Assembly: GCA_023055355.1 (NCBI GenBank)
Contig: JALJCS010000018.1
Coordinates: 1,116,001-1,180,000 of the forward strand
DNA length: 64,000 bases
Direction: 5' to 3'
Source: Agelaius tricolor
Taxonomy: Eukaryota > Chordata > Aves > Passeriformes > Icteridae
The notes under the pieces were generated by a model. That model had not been told where the DNA came from. It saw only the letters and a list, made by a program, of their open reading frames with translations, and ran no database searches. A program made the position numbers and the translations under genes. Of the stretch, positions 47,105 through 58,650 are shown piece after piece; position 1 is the first letter of the stretch; every line of letters begins with the position of its first letter.

Positions 47105-50100
47105 TTAGCGGGGTGCCAAGCCCACAGCCCAGCTGGGAGCTCAGCCCTGGGCTGGCACGTCCCTCGGGCTGCCAGGCTTTGGTGATGTTCCAGTGGCACC
47201 GACAGGCGGGTCCTCACCGCCACAAGAGGCAGAGCACCGCGCTGGAACACCCGGAATTCTCTGCCCCACGGAACATGAGTGCTTTGGATGGGTTTTCCCG
47301 CAGATTCCATCTTTCTGGAGTGGGTTGTGATGCGGATCAGGACTGGGAATTGCTCTGGTGCATGGGATCACTGTGAGCAGAACTGCACACACAGCCCCAG
47401 GTACAGGATCCCAGACTGGTACAGAAGGAGGGCAAATCTCACAAGGAAGCAGCAAACCCCTGAGTAGGTACTAGGGCTGTTCACCACAATTACTCACCCA
47501 CACCACAGGACACATGCCATTTTCCAAAACCACTCCACTTCTCAAGAGGGTGTTAGGCCTTGTAATGGAGCTCCCAGGAACAGCCCAGACCAGCAGCTCC
47601 CTGTGTTAACCCTTCAGTCTCAGAAACGTTCTGTGATATTTGTCACTGAGAAGCCTCAACATCATCGGGGGATTTTGCTGTGCTGGCACTGACTGTTCTG
47701 TCTCACTGTACACAAGAATTAATGCACAATGTACACAATGCACAGCTCTACGTGTCTGTACAAATGTGAACATCAATGCACTGGGAACCTGGCAATTCAT
47801 GTCAAAAACTGAAATGAGTCTGCAGCATTTCTAAATTAACCTGTTTCCATCTCCTTTCCACAGTGAGGTGGGTGTAGCATTAAAACACAAATTTGCCTCC
47901 CCAACACCCTTGTATTCCCCCCACGTTCAGGAGGTTGAGCATTGGAAAGGCTGATGAAGTATGGGAAAGTGAAAAATTGCCTGCAGTGACCTCTGGAGTA
48001 TTTCTGCTGTCAGAGACCAGCAGCCAAATGTCCTTAAGTTATGAGAAAAAGATACAGACACTCCCTGCTTGTGCGCAGCTAAATCAGCAAATACCAGGCT
48101 TCTGCATCTCCCCTGGTGAGAGGGGATCATCCTCAGTGCAGGTCAGTGGGAAACAGACATCTCCAGAGAATATCACCTAAATAACTTCAGAGGTGCTGGG
48201 GACAGCCAAAGCAGATGGTACCCAGCAGCTGATAGGTTGTAAAAGAGCTTTAGTGTGACATTGGGTTTTACCCTGTGAATATCCTTGTAGATGGTTCTGT
48301 TTATCCTCCTGACTGAGGCAAATATGTCCATGATTTATCTTGCTTTTCTTTTTTAATTACAAAATCCCTTTAAAAGCCATTTTCATACCATCATCCTTGC
48401 TTCTGATAGAACAGCAAGTGTGTGTGTGTGTGTAGGGGGGGATGATTCACTTTACAACACATGTAATAGATGAGGCCTTTGTTTTCAAGACCCCCCAAAA
48501 AAAGTCAGGTTTTTTCAGCTAAACCAGTTGCTTTGCTGCTGGTCCAGCCTAGGACACCATCCCTTCATAAAAAATGTCAGTAGATGCCCCAGATTGGCTG
48601 ACCAGAGTCACTGGGTGTGAGCACTCCATGGTCAGCAGTTCCTGCTGGAGAATCCACAGGAAGGCAGGAACAGCCCTGGGACACAGCCCTGGGCACAGGA
48701 CCCCCTGCACCTGGGAGCTGAGCGAGCTCAGCAGGCACCAGGTCCTCTTCTCCTTGGGGAGATCCCAGAGGAGCAGCCAGAGACCCATCCCAAGACTGGG
48801 TCAGACCAAAAATGTCTTATTAGAGCCAGGGATAGGTCAGCACCAAGGCAGGAGAAGTGGGGCACCTTACCTACAGAGCCCCAGAGCTGCAGACATAACC
48901 ACCAGTGCCTGTGACAGGAGGGGTGGGGCTGTTTCCCAATGGCAAATTATAGAAATCTCTGTGTGCTTTTACTGCTCAACCTGCTGTGCATGGGCTCATG
49001 TATTAAACACCAGCTTGCACATTCCACAAAGAGGTTTGGGGATTTTTTCCTGCTTTCAGGGCTGAAGGAAAGGATTTGGATGAGGTCAGTCTCTGAACAC
49101 AGAACATTAAGTCTCAACTGAAGGAAGGACAAAAAAGCTGCATCTCTATTGTGCACCGTGTTGCATATTGTGCATATCAGTTTGATTTGTTTTATTACCA
49201 ACAATTACCAGCTCCAGGCAGGGTGACCTGCTGAACGAGCTGTCTGACACAGTCATTAGTCACAGCTCAGCAGACACCAGGATGGAGGGGGAATTGGACC
49301 CTGTAAAGCAACAGGCACTTATCAAGCAGTTGAAAAACCAAAGATTAAGCACAAGCAGCACCGTGGCTGCCAAGGGGGGAAGAAACCTCCTGAAATCTGG
49401 AATGTGTTTCTACTTACTGTCCATCCTAGTAAAATAAAATAATCTCTCATTTGAGCATATGGTTCTGCTTAGACAAGAAACTGTATATATTGGTCTAAAT
49501 CCAGAATAGCCCTTCTGACATATTACTCAGTATTAGAAAATCACTACAACCTGTGTGCTCTGTAGCAGTTCCTAATGCTAAGTGCAACAAACCTTCAATG
49601 AGCTTCCTCCTCCCTCTCTCCTCCCCAGCTTTCTGTCCTGGACCCATTTCATTCTTCTTTTCTCAGCTTGATGCCTTTCCTATATCCTTCTCCTTTCTTG
49701 TCTCCATCCTGACACTCACCTCTTTAAGAAGGGATTATGACTTTTCCACAAGAAAAGACTTCCAGCAGCATCCCAGAGTTTGTGTGGCAGCCTGCTGATT
49801 GCACAGACTGAGCTTTCAGATGGCAAATACCTCATGGATAATCTGCATGTGTATTTTTAAGGCCTTTATATATTTTAACAAATTGCTTGGCTTTTATTTG
49901 AGCACAGGCAGAGGGACAGAGGAAACTCCAAAGCTTTGGGGTGCTCAGGTGACAATGGAGATCAAGTGTCCAATTTCCAAAGTAGATTCTTCTGAGAATG
50001 AAGAAGGCTTTGCAGATCATGGACACTGAATGGACCCTCTCTGAAGAGGAGCTGGTTGACATTTCTCTGCCTGTATTTCCCAGCTGAGAATGTATTTTAG

Positions 50101-52880
50101 GCACGATCCAATATTTCCAGGGGAGCATACTGATTTTCAGAAAATGGCATTGTGAAAGAAATATTGAACTGAAACATTTCCGTGAGATCAAAACATTTGA
50201 ATGGGGAAAGCTCACGATGTAAGAATGGATATGGATGGGAAAGGAGCCTTTGCCAGAAAACCATGCAGCCAACTGGGCCTGGGCTGGATCCAGCTCTGTC
50301 AGAGATGGATTCATTTCTGCTGGGCTCTTCTGCAGCTCCTAGAGCCCAGCAGCCACGGGAGGAGGGGGCAGCTCCAGGGCACCTGAGCTGCATTGAAACA
50401 AGCTCAGAGCCCTGGGTCCCTGAGCTGTGTCTGCAGCAAAACCTTCCTGGAGCGAGCTGGGAGAGCCCTGACACCAAACACAGCCCAGAGCTGCCCCTCA
50501 GCCAGCACAGAGTGAAAATCTGACCCACAGTAGGGGCAGAAAATAGCAATGGCAAGGGCATGCACCAGTATGGCCCCTGAGTCCACTGCTTCTAAGAGCT
50601 GAGGCTGAAAAGCAGAGCTTTTCCCATGAAAAATCAGCTTCTTAGATGAGTAAATGAACATTTACACACATAAGCAACAGGTAAATACAACTGCATAAAG
50701 AAAAATGCAAAAATAATTCCTTGGAGTTTTCTTAAAACAGATTTTTTAGCAAAGCGTTGGACTGGCAAAATCCCTCCCGCTTCTCGTAAGGAAATGATTC
50801 CATTGGGACCACGTTTTTCTCTGTGGACTAAGAAATGATTTGCTGAATTTCACCCCAGCTCTTAGTTTCCTGTTTAATTTGCCACCCACCAATACAAGCC
50901 ATGCCATCTGAGGAAATGGGCAAAATCACCCAGAAGGGTAAAAGCTCCAACCATTTCAAGACACAGAGGGGAGGAAAGAGGATCTCTTGGGATATCATGG
51001 CATGAGGCTGGAGCCCTTTCTGCACTCCAGGACCCTCAGTCTGTGCCAAGAGAACAGATTCTTCCTGCATAGAAAAGATCCCCCTAGACCTCAGCCAAGA
51101 CAAGGATTTGTGCCAGGGATGAAGGGGCCTCAATTACTTGTGTAATCCTGCTAGAACAAGCTTCTACTACTGACAAGGCTTCCACAAGGGCTGAGGTTAG
51201 AGCGAATGCCTTCAGAACTTCCCAAATAGGGATAAAAGGGTATTTTGTAAAGTACACACCTTCACTGAAGTGGGGCTGAACCCCACATCTGGCAGGGAGC
51301 AGTGCCAGCAGCAGGAGACAGGCTGGGACCAGGCAGGGGCTCCACACCCAGGCAGGGTGACCAGCACAGGCTAGAGAGCAGCTCTGCAGGGAGGGACCGG
51401 CATCTAAAAACACCTCTCACATCACATCACCTCCAAATCCAATGGCATCAGAGGAGATTTCCATGAGTGAATGCCAGTGTTTTCTGTGGGCTTTGTTGAA
51501 ATAATTGCTCTGGTTTGTTTTGGTGAGATGAAGTTCATTTAGGCAAAGTGTACAATAGATTTAAAACCATTACCAAATGAGGACTTTTTGACCAAGCAGG
51601 GCTGGGTTCAGCCCTTGTCTCAGAGTGGAAGAGCAGAGGCACCCTGGGGTTTGCTGGCCAGAGCTCTCTGCTCTCGGAGCAGCACGAGCTGCTCTGTCCA
51701 GGGGCCAAACCCTCCCAGGGCTCCGAGCAGGCCCCGCGGTGCTCCATCCCCTCACAAGTCCTGGTGCAGAAACCAAACACAGCCCAGGCCCCTGGCACTT
51801 CAAACCTGTCCCCAACACCTGCTTGGATTGCTGAGGCTGTGCCCTGGCTGCGGGCCAGGCGTGAGCTCAGCCCTGCAGCTGGACCCCCCCACACATCACA
51901 AATCGCGGCCAGGCCGGGCAGCGCTGCCCCGCCAGATGGGCTCCTCCCCGCTCCTCCATCCATCATGGGGAAAGGCAGGGAACAGCGAGCTGAGGAGAAA
52001 AGGGAGTGGCACAGCTTGGGACAAAGTGTCAAGGTGTCAGCAGAGGCACAGAGCAAGGTGGCAATCGGAGAGCAGCTGGGCAGGGAAAAGCAGCCAGGGC
52101 ACCTCCTGGCCAGGGAGGGAGCTTGGATGGCAAAGCTAGGGTGAGGAGGCCAAAGGAAAGGAGCAGGGATGAAGGCTGAGGAAAAGAGCAGAGCTGCACC
52201 TCAGCACAGCCCTGGCTCCCACATCCGTGGATCCTGAGCATCCTCCTGCCACAGGAGAGAGTTCAGAACAGGGCAGGGCCAAGGCACTGCTTCCCTCTGA
52301 CAGGCACACTGTCATCCCTCAGAAATTTCCTGGGGATATCTCTGTTTGGCAGAGTAGCAACAAATCAAACCTTCCTGTGACAACAGAGCTTGAACAGGGA
52401 CACCGAGAAGTCAATAAGGTGTCAGAAAAACCTGCAGAGGTGTTTCCTAACGTGGTGATAAAAGCCAGCTAAAGCAAACCATCCACAGCAGACAGGTTGT
52501 GGATGTGAAAGGTCCTGCACCAGCCAGCACGAAAACTGTCACCACTGTTCTGCTGCCCCAGCAGGTGGCACAGAGCCTTGAGTGGCAGGTAACTGGCTGA
52601 AACAAATACCAGGTAAAATCAAGACGATTGCTACATTTGGCTCTGGTTTTACAAAGTTGCTGTGATAAAGGGGCTATAATCGAATAGGAGGTATAAAAAA
52701 ACCCCAAGATAATTTATTATAAGGCAAAGTCTGATGATTTTAAGTAGAGAATGATGTTGTGTACTCTCTTCTCCAGTAAAGGACTGGACATGAGGGTTTG
52801 GGAAGTCATTTAATCTTATCTTGCACATTAGTGGAAACATAGCAAAGAAAATTGCATAAAGAGAGAAATTTCTCTAGTTG
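47105..52880. other. Unique sequence, no gene recognised
   Basis: CpG-rich patches at 47.1-47.3 and 51.72-51.96 kb. A short (TG)n run lies at 48419-48433. Open frames in 51.5-52.2 kb occur on both strands and are unrecognised. No RNA gene seen. Confidence 0.5.
52558..52571 (+). promoter_or_regulatory. CTCF-like core motif
   Basis: CCAGCAGGTGGCAC fits the core CCASYAGRKGGCRS of the CTCF motif at every position, but the three flanking bases upstream do not fit. A motif match alone is weak evidence. Confidence 0.2.
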
Positions 52881-53100
52881 GAAAAAAACACCACAGCACC
52901 CCTGTCTCCTCAAAAAAACCCCACACCCAAACAAAGGAAAACAACCCCAAAAAAGCCCCAAACCTTGGCCCATGACCCCAAAGCCCTCCCTGCCCTGGCA
53001 CATCTGTGCTCAGACCACAGACAGACCCCTCAGTTTGAGCTGTACTATAAATAAAATATTATAAAATATTATAAAATAAAATAAAAAAAAATAATAAATC
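52880..53100. repeat. A/C-rich tract followed by A/T-rich simple sequence
   Basis: At 52885-52965 runs of CCCC and AAAA alternate (for example ACAACCCCAAAAAAGCCCC). At 53043-53098 imperfect ATAAAATATT/AAAATA repeats follow. The second part could be a poly(A)-like tail, but no retrocopy body was recognised upstream. It is called low-complexity sequence. Confidence 0.7.
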
Positions 53101-54336
53101 AGCCTAGAAATTCTGTGATACTGACTTGTATGAACAGCAAAAAGAGAGAAAAGAGAGAAGAGAAAAGGGGACTTGCCTGGCAGCAGGTAAACAACAATCC
53201 TGGGGAAAAGCCTGGTCTGTAACATCCCCACCCATGTGTGGCTCTGAATGAGTCCCAAATACCATCACACCCCACCAGAAACCTCAGCACACCTGCCCTG
53301 TACAGAGCCTCTAAGATGTCTCTGCTCCTGCAACCCAAATTTGGTTTTGTCTTCCTCCTTCACAGGCCAACCCCACCATAAAGATGAAGACAATGTGCAA
53401 AACCATGGGTGGGGGTATGGAGCCAAATTAGCACAAATCCTTTCAATATGAGACAAAAAACATATGTGAGACCATCCTGCCTGGATTGGAAGCAAAGGCA
53501 ATTCATTTATATGCCAGGATGTTAGAAAGTGGATTTTGACCACGTTTCAGAACTTCCTGTTACATAACAAGGAACAGGAACTGAGTGGGAAGCTCTGGGG
53601 TCTCCCCCCAGCCTGCAGCACCTCACTCCTCATCCCTTGGCTTTACACAAAGGAGAAGCTAGACACACAGAATAATAACACAGAATAATGGGTTATCCTT
53701 CTTATTCAGCTTAAAAGCAAAAATAATCTGAATTATTGAAAATCACTGGGACTGATTTATAAATCAGGGTCTGGTGTAGTCCCCTCATCTCCAGCAGCCA
53801 GAAAGAATGAACAGCAGGGCAATGGTTGATTCAAAGACTTGGAAGGAAAATATTGATGGATTAAGAGCATCAGGAAGCATCCAGTATAGTTGCAGTCTAG
53901 TGCAGACACCAATGAAAGCCCTTGCCAAATTCTCATCACCCACCAGAATACAACCAAATCCATGTTTAATGTGTTCATTTTGAAGGTTAATAAGGGTGCC
54001 TGGCATTAAGGGGAAAAAAATCACTAGTTCTTCTTGTTTGAAGTAAAAAGAAAAAGAGAAAAAATAAAAAAGGGGAAAAATTACTTGGAAAGGGAATTAC
54101 ATTACATTACATGCAGAAATTGGAGAGCAAATAGAGCTGAGAAAAGAAGCAAGTGTTAAAAAGGGGACTCCAAAAATATTCCCTTCTGTAATCCTCAAAC
54201 CAGGCCCCTGCACTTTGCCACATTAGAGCATCACCAGTGCAGGTGTCTCAGGAAACACCACAGAGGAGAAAACTAGGAGGAAATACATGTCATCAATACA
54301 CTTATTTTGTTAATTAATTTGATTTTATTAAAACGT

Positions 54337-54338
<2 letters not shown>
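53101..54338. other. Unique sequence with purine-rich tracts
   Basis: A purine tract of about 34 bases (AGAGAGAAAAGAGAGAAG and on) lies at 53137-53170, and an A-rich tract at 54040-54085. The minus-strand frames at 53.75-54.02 kb are unrecognised. Confidence 0.5.

Positions 54339-54377
<39 letters not shown>
54339..54377. repeat. (TA)n microsatellite
   Basis: About 39 bases of uninterrupted TA dinucleotide, followed after GCA by a shorter TATATA. Likely length-variable. Confidence 0.98.
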
Positions 54378-54380
<3 letters not shown>

Positions 54381-56454
54381 TATATAGTATCCTCAAAGAA
54401 TAAATTACAATAAGAGTTGTTTGTGCACTAAAGCATTCTGTTGGAAAGAGCAGCAAATTCTGACACAGCTTTTCCCTCTGAGGATACCAACCAGGCACTT
54501 CTCTGAGTGGTTGGTGTGCAGAACATGAGCTCCTGCTGAAGGATAACATGTCTTATAAATACTGAATAAATACACATCTGTTTTATCCTTTCTGTCTCAC
54601 AAATGAATGGGATTTTTTAGGAACTCCTCTCTTTTCAGAGTACAAAATTTTTCTATCCCTGATGCTACTGCTGAGCATCTCCACTGTTTATTTGTACAGT
54701 TTTTTGTGTAACTGAGTCTCATCAAAAAGGATTTCTGATTCTGGAATAATTATAAAACACCCAGCAGAAGTAGCAAAGGCTGACAACGTATCACGTAGTG
54801 GCAGGAAAAATTAATTAATATGATTATATTCCAGCTATTTTCTATCTACATTTCTTGAAAAAACTGCTATTAAAGACATATTTTCTTCCAGTTGTTTTAG
54901 CATCTTCCTCCTCCTGGAACCTCACTTAAGATGTCTTTTTTATTTTCCTTATTTTTGTAATGCTGCAGAAACTTGGCCAAAGCACCTTTTAATATCAGCC
55001 AGGTCTGGTTTGCAGCTCTGTGTAGCTGCAGCATTTAGAGGCTGTCCAGTATCCCATGGCAACTGCTCAGAGTTATTAGCTGCTCTGCAAAGTTGGTGAT
55101 TCCCTGTCTAATGGAGGAGAAAGAAGCTGTGAGCTGGGAGGTGAAGATGGTTCATTTTATGACCTCTGTCCCTCAAGTGTTCCATAAAATCACCCTGCCA
55201 CTTCTGGATGCTATAATCCCACTGTGCTTGGGTGTGCCTCCAGTTCCCCCTGACTGCAGCACTGCCCTCAGGGAGGCTCTGCTCCTCCTCCTCCCACCCA
55301 GCAACCCAAACCCACCCACAGTGCCCAAAGCACACAGTGTGTGATCACACAGGGACCCTTGGACCAGTTCTAGAAATGCTACAGTACAATAATTACTGTT
55401 AATTACTAGCAATATGTACATACACTGAATAACTGAATTTATTCTGTTTGCAGTTCCTTGGAAGAGTTGCACCTTGTGGTGGCACAGCATAAATGGAACT
55501 GAATCCCTAGGAGCTGCTGGAGTCTTTTTCCCAGAACACAAAGTATCCCCAGAGCAATCCCTGTGCCTCACTCCACATCTTTGTCCACCAGAATATTCTT
55601 GAGCTGAATGGCCAGAACTGCTCCCTCTCCATTTGCCCCTCAGATGCTCCATTTGTGTAGCAGCTTTGTCCCTACAATCCCCCAGCCCCAGACTCCCCTG
55701 CCCCTGCACGCTTTGGAGCTCTATTTTCACTCACAATTAACTTTAACAACTTATCACTCATCCACATTGGGCTTAAAGTTTTATGTTTAGTTTTATGTAA
55801 AGTTATATTCACTCCCCCCGAGCCAACTCCAGCACCTCTTTAAAGTTCAGCCAATTTTCCTTCATAGGCCATTTTCTAATAAACAGTGCCAGTCTACTGC
55901 ACTTAATCTGTTCCGCATTTTATCTGATTGGAAGCTTTTGAAGCCTAATTCACCTGTTTTTACATCAGACCTCCTACCATGGATCAAACTGGAAACAGCA
56001 ACCCCTCTCTGCCTTGAGTGGGTCACAAAATGTCTTCCCAACGTAGAAAATTCAAACATTCTCTTCAACATCTTTACCCATTGTTTGCAATATAACAGTC
56101 CCAACACACTAAGGGAATTTATTTATATTTATAACATACTGGGAAGTTTTGTGTAAATCTAGTGCAAACCACGTAAAGGTGGCAACCTCATCAAGTCACC
56201 GTTCTGGATTCCTACAATCTACCAGCTCTAGGTAAATAATTTTTCATTTAAAAAATCATTGCCCCAGAAATCCCTCATTAAACAACAAATTACCTAGACA
56301 GGAATACATCACCCAGCAGTTAATTCTTATTTTTCATTTCCATCACTCTATTTTCTACAAGATCTGGACAAAGTTTGCTGAGTACCAGTCCTGGTCTCTA
56401 CCCCAGGAGCCCTGGGATGCCCTTTGCTCCCTCCTGTGCTGTGGGGAGAAGTCA
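54378..56454. other. Unique AT-rich sequence
   Basis: Mostly AT-rich with few open frames. The 185-codon minus frame at 55173-55730 is unrecognised. Confidence 0.55.
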
Positions 56455-56530
56455 GAGAATCCCAAAGGCTGGAAAGGATCTCCAGGACCATCGAGTCCAA
56501 GCTGTCCAACCCAAAATCAGGCCCCAGTGA
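56455..56530 (-). mobile_element. Short CR1 3'-end fragment
   Basis: The plus strand AGAGAATCCCAAAGGCTGGA, then AAGGATCTCCAGGACCATCG and AGTCCAAGCTGTCCAACCC, resembles the antisense CR1 terminus of the AATCACAGAATGGCTGAGGT ... GGATCTCTGGAGATCATCCA type. Only about 75 bases survive. A related LTR end is a less likely alternative. Confidence 0.6.
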
Positions 56531-57940
56531 GGAGGGGATTCACTTGTGCTCTTTGTTCATCTGAAGGCAGAATGCAGGAGGGTCTGAGGGAGTGTTCCAG
56601 TCATAATGGTGTTTATTTTGAGGAAAGGTTACTGCTGGTGCTTCTGAGGGCAATTTTTGTAAAAGTAAAGTGTATTTTCTAGAGCACATGGAAAAATACT
56701 CTATTACCCAGGAGAGAAATTCCTCATGCAGGTATAAATGCTGGCAGCCCATTATTTTAGAAGTGACAGTCCACATGCACCTGCTGACAGCTGATTTGAC
56801 TGCACTCCCAGTTCTTGGAGGTACCTGAGCCTGAGGGAGCTGCAGAAGGAGCAGGGATGTGCTCCCAGATGTGCCCCCTGGCTCTCCATCCTGCATCTGC
56901 ATTGCCATTTGCAGCAGCCATGAGCAGCATTCCCACTTGCCTGCCTGCAGACCCCACAGCCCTGCCAGCCCTGCCTTTGCTGGGGACCCCAGGGCTGCTC
57001 CTCGCCCCACACCTCGCTGGGCTGACCCTCAGCAACGGGGTGAGAGCAGCAGCCTGAGAGGGAATTTATGACATTTTGTTGGCAAATCATAATTCCAGTG
57101 CTGTAGTCAGCAATGCAGAGATGGAAAACATGCTGGGATGGTCACCCCAGACCCATCCCATCCCAGCACCAGCTGGCAAAGGCCCAGAATGCCCAGTTTT
57201 TCTCCACTTTCTTCCCTCAAGCCTGTCAGCATCACCCATGGTGAGCACATGAAGCCACAGCAGGGCTGAACTCAGGTCTGAGATTCCTCCCCCTGAACAT
57301 CCCTTCCCTGGGTGTAACCTGGAGTTTTAATGTGGCCCAGGCGTGACCCTGCACCTGGCACGGGCCAAGGTTGCCCTCCAAGGTGGCACAGGACTCCTGG
57401 AGAGGGAATGCCAACAGCCAAGCAAATTCCTGGGCCATGGCAGCACTGCCTGGCACGAGAAGCAAAGCTGTGGCACAGAAAAGCAAAGCCCAGCAAGATT
57501 TTGGGAAGGAGGAGTGGCTCTGGTCCCAGCACGAGTCTCTGCTCTCCTGTCCAAGTCCTCCCTTTGTTCCCAGACTGAGAGCTGACCACGGCCTTTGGTA
57601 CCTCCTGCAGGGTGAAGTTACCCAGCAATTATTGAAATCAATTAGCGAGTTTCGTTTCCATTTCAACATCTAGCAGCGTCAGGAGCTTTCCAAGAGTCTG
57701 CTTCTTCTCAGGGTCTTTTTCCCCCAGCATGTTTTTAATTACAGCCCATGCTAATTTTAATGAGTTGTCTGCCTTCAGTTCTGCGTGACTGTAATGTTCT
57801 CCAGCTGATTTTCAAAAATAAGGAGGTTTTAACTTTTCAAGCTGCCTTTTCACCAAAACCAGCCGCCTGCTAAATGGCCTGGCAGCCAACCCTGCTCTGC
57901 AAACTGCACTGCTGCATTCCAGGCAGGAGAATTCCTGATC
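56531..57940. other. Unique sequence; AT-rich clean block 57.62-57.84 kb
   Basis: GC-richer from 56.75 to 57.6 kb with overlapping unrecognised open frames on both strands. From 57620 to 57840 there is a repeat-free block with TTAATTACAGCCCATGCTAA (near 57736) that looks like conserved non-coding DNA. Confidence 0.45.
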
Positions 57941-58119
57941 CCCCTGCACCCCGGGATGGATCCCTGATCCCTGAGCCCCTGCACCCCGGGATGGATCCCT
58001 GAGCCCCTGCACCCCAGAATGGATCCCTGAGTCCCTGAGCCCCCTGCACCCCGGGATGGATCCCTGAGCCCCTGCACCCCAGAATGGATCCCTGAGCCCC
58101 TGCACCCCGGGATGGATCC
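57941..58119. repeat. 28-bp minisatellite, 6 units
   Basis: Units start CCCCTGCACCCCGGGATGG (or CCCCAGAATGG) and continue ATCCCTGAG. Starts are at 57941, 57976, 58004, 58041, 58069 and 58097. The two longer units contain an extra TCCCTGAG-like insertion. Every unit carries GGATCC. Confidence 0.96.
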
Positions 58120-58351
58120 AGGCACTGCCGCAGGAACACTCCAGGGCATTAACCCCTGCTCTGCTGGGCTGCACTGACAGGAACACACCTGAGCTTCACA
58201 GCGCTGCATTTTTCACCTTCCTGGGCTGAGGAGCATGAGAGGCATTGATCCTCAGAGATGACAATTCCCAAAATTATTTTGAAAAAAATATTTCCTGGAG
58301 TTTTCCACTAAGGGTTATAAAAGAGAAATATGCACTTAGAAATTTAATTCT
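58120..58351. other. Unique sequence between minisatellite and CR1
   Basis: Ordinary DNA. Nothing recognised. Confidence 0.6.
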
Positions 58352-58650
58352 TCATAGAATCATAGAATTAATCAGAGAATGGTTTAGGTTGGAAGGAATC
58401 CTAAAGCTCATCCCATTCCACCCTCTGCCATGGCAGGGAGACCTTCCACTGTCCCAGGCGGCTCCAAGCCCCAATGTCCAACCTGGCCTTGGGCACTGCC
58501 AGGGATCCAGGGGCAGTCCCAGCTGCTCTGGGCACCCTGTGCCAGGGCCTGCCCACCCTCCCAGGGGAGAAATTTTTTTCTAATCTGTGATCTAAACCCA
58601 CTTTCTTTCAGTTTGAAAGTCCCCCCTCACTGCAGTCCACTCTTGTAAAT
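58352..58650 (-). mobile_element. CR1 LINE 3'-end fragment with two terminal octamers
   Basis: Best-preserved CR1 tail in the window, antisense. The plus strand begins TTCATAGAATCATAGAATTA, which on the minus strand gives ATTCTATG twice, the CR1 3'-terminal repeat. It then runs through GGTTTAGGTTGGAAGGAATC, GCCATGGCAGGGAGACCTTC, the GCACTGCCAGGGATCCAGGG block, CAGGGGAGAAATTTTTTTCT and CTTTCAGTTTGAAAGTCCCC. 5'-truncated and non-coding. Confidence 0.95.

Noticed and set aside
53043..53098. A-rich stretch as poly(A) tail of a processed retrocopy
   Set aside because: No gene-like body precedes it and no flanking duplication was found. Simple-sequence expansion is simpler.
54328..54549. 73-codon minus-strand frame ending in a run of Ile-Tyr
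   Set aside because: The tail is translation of the (TA)n microsatellite; the rest is unrecognised.
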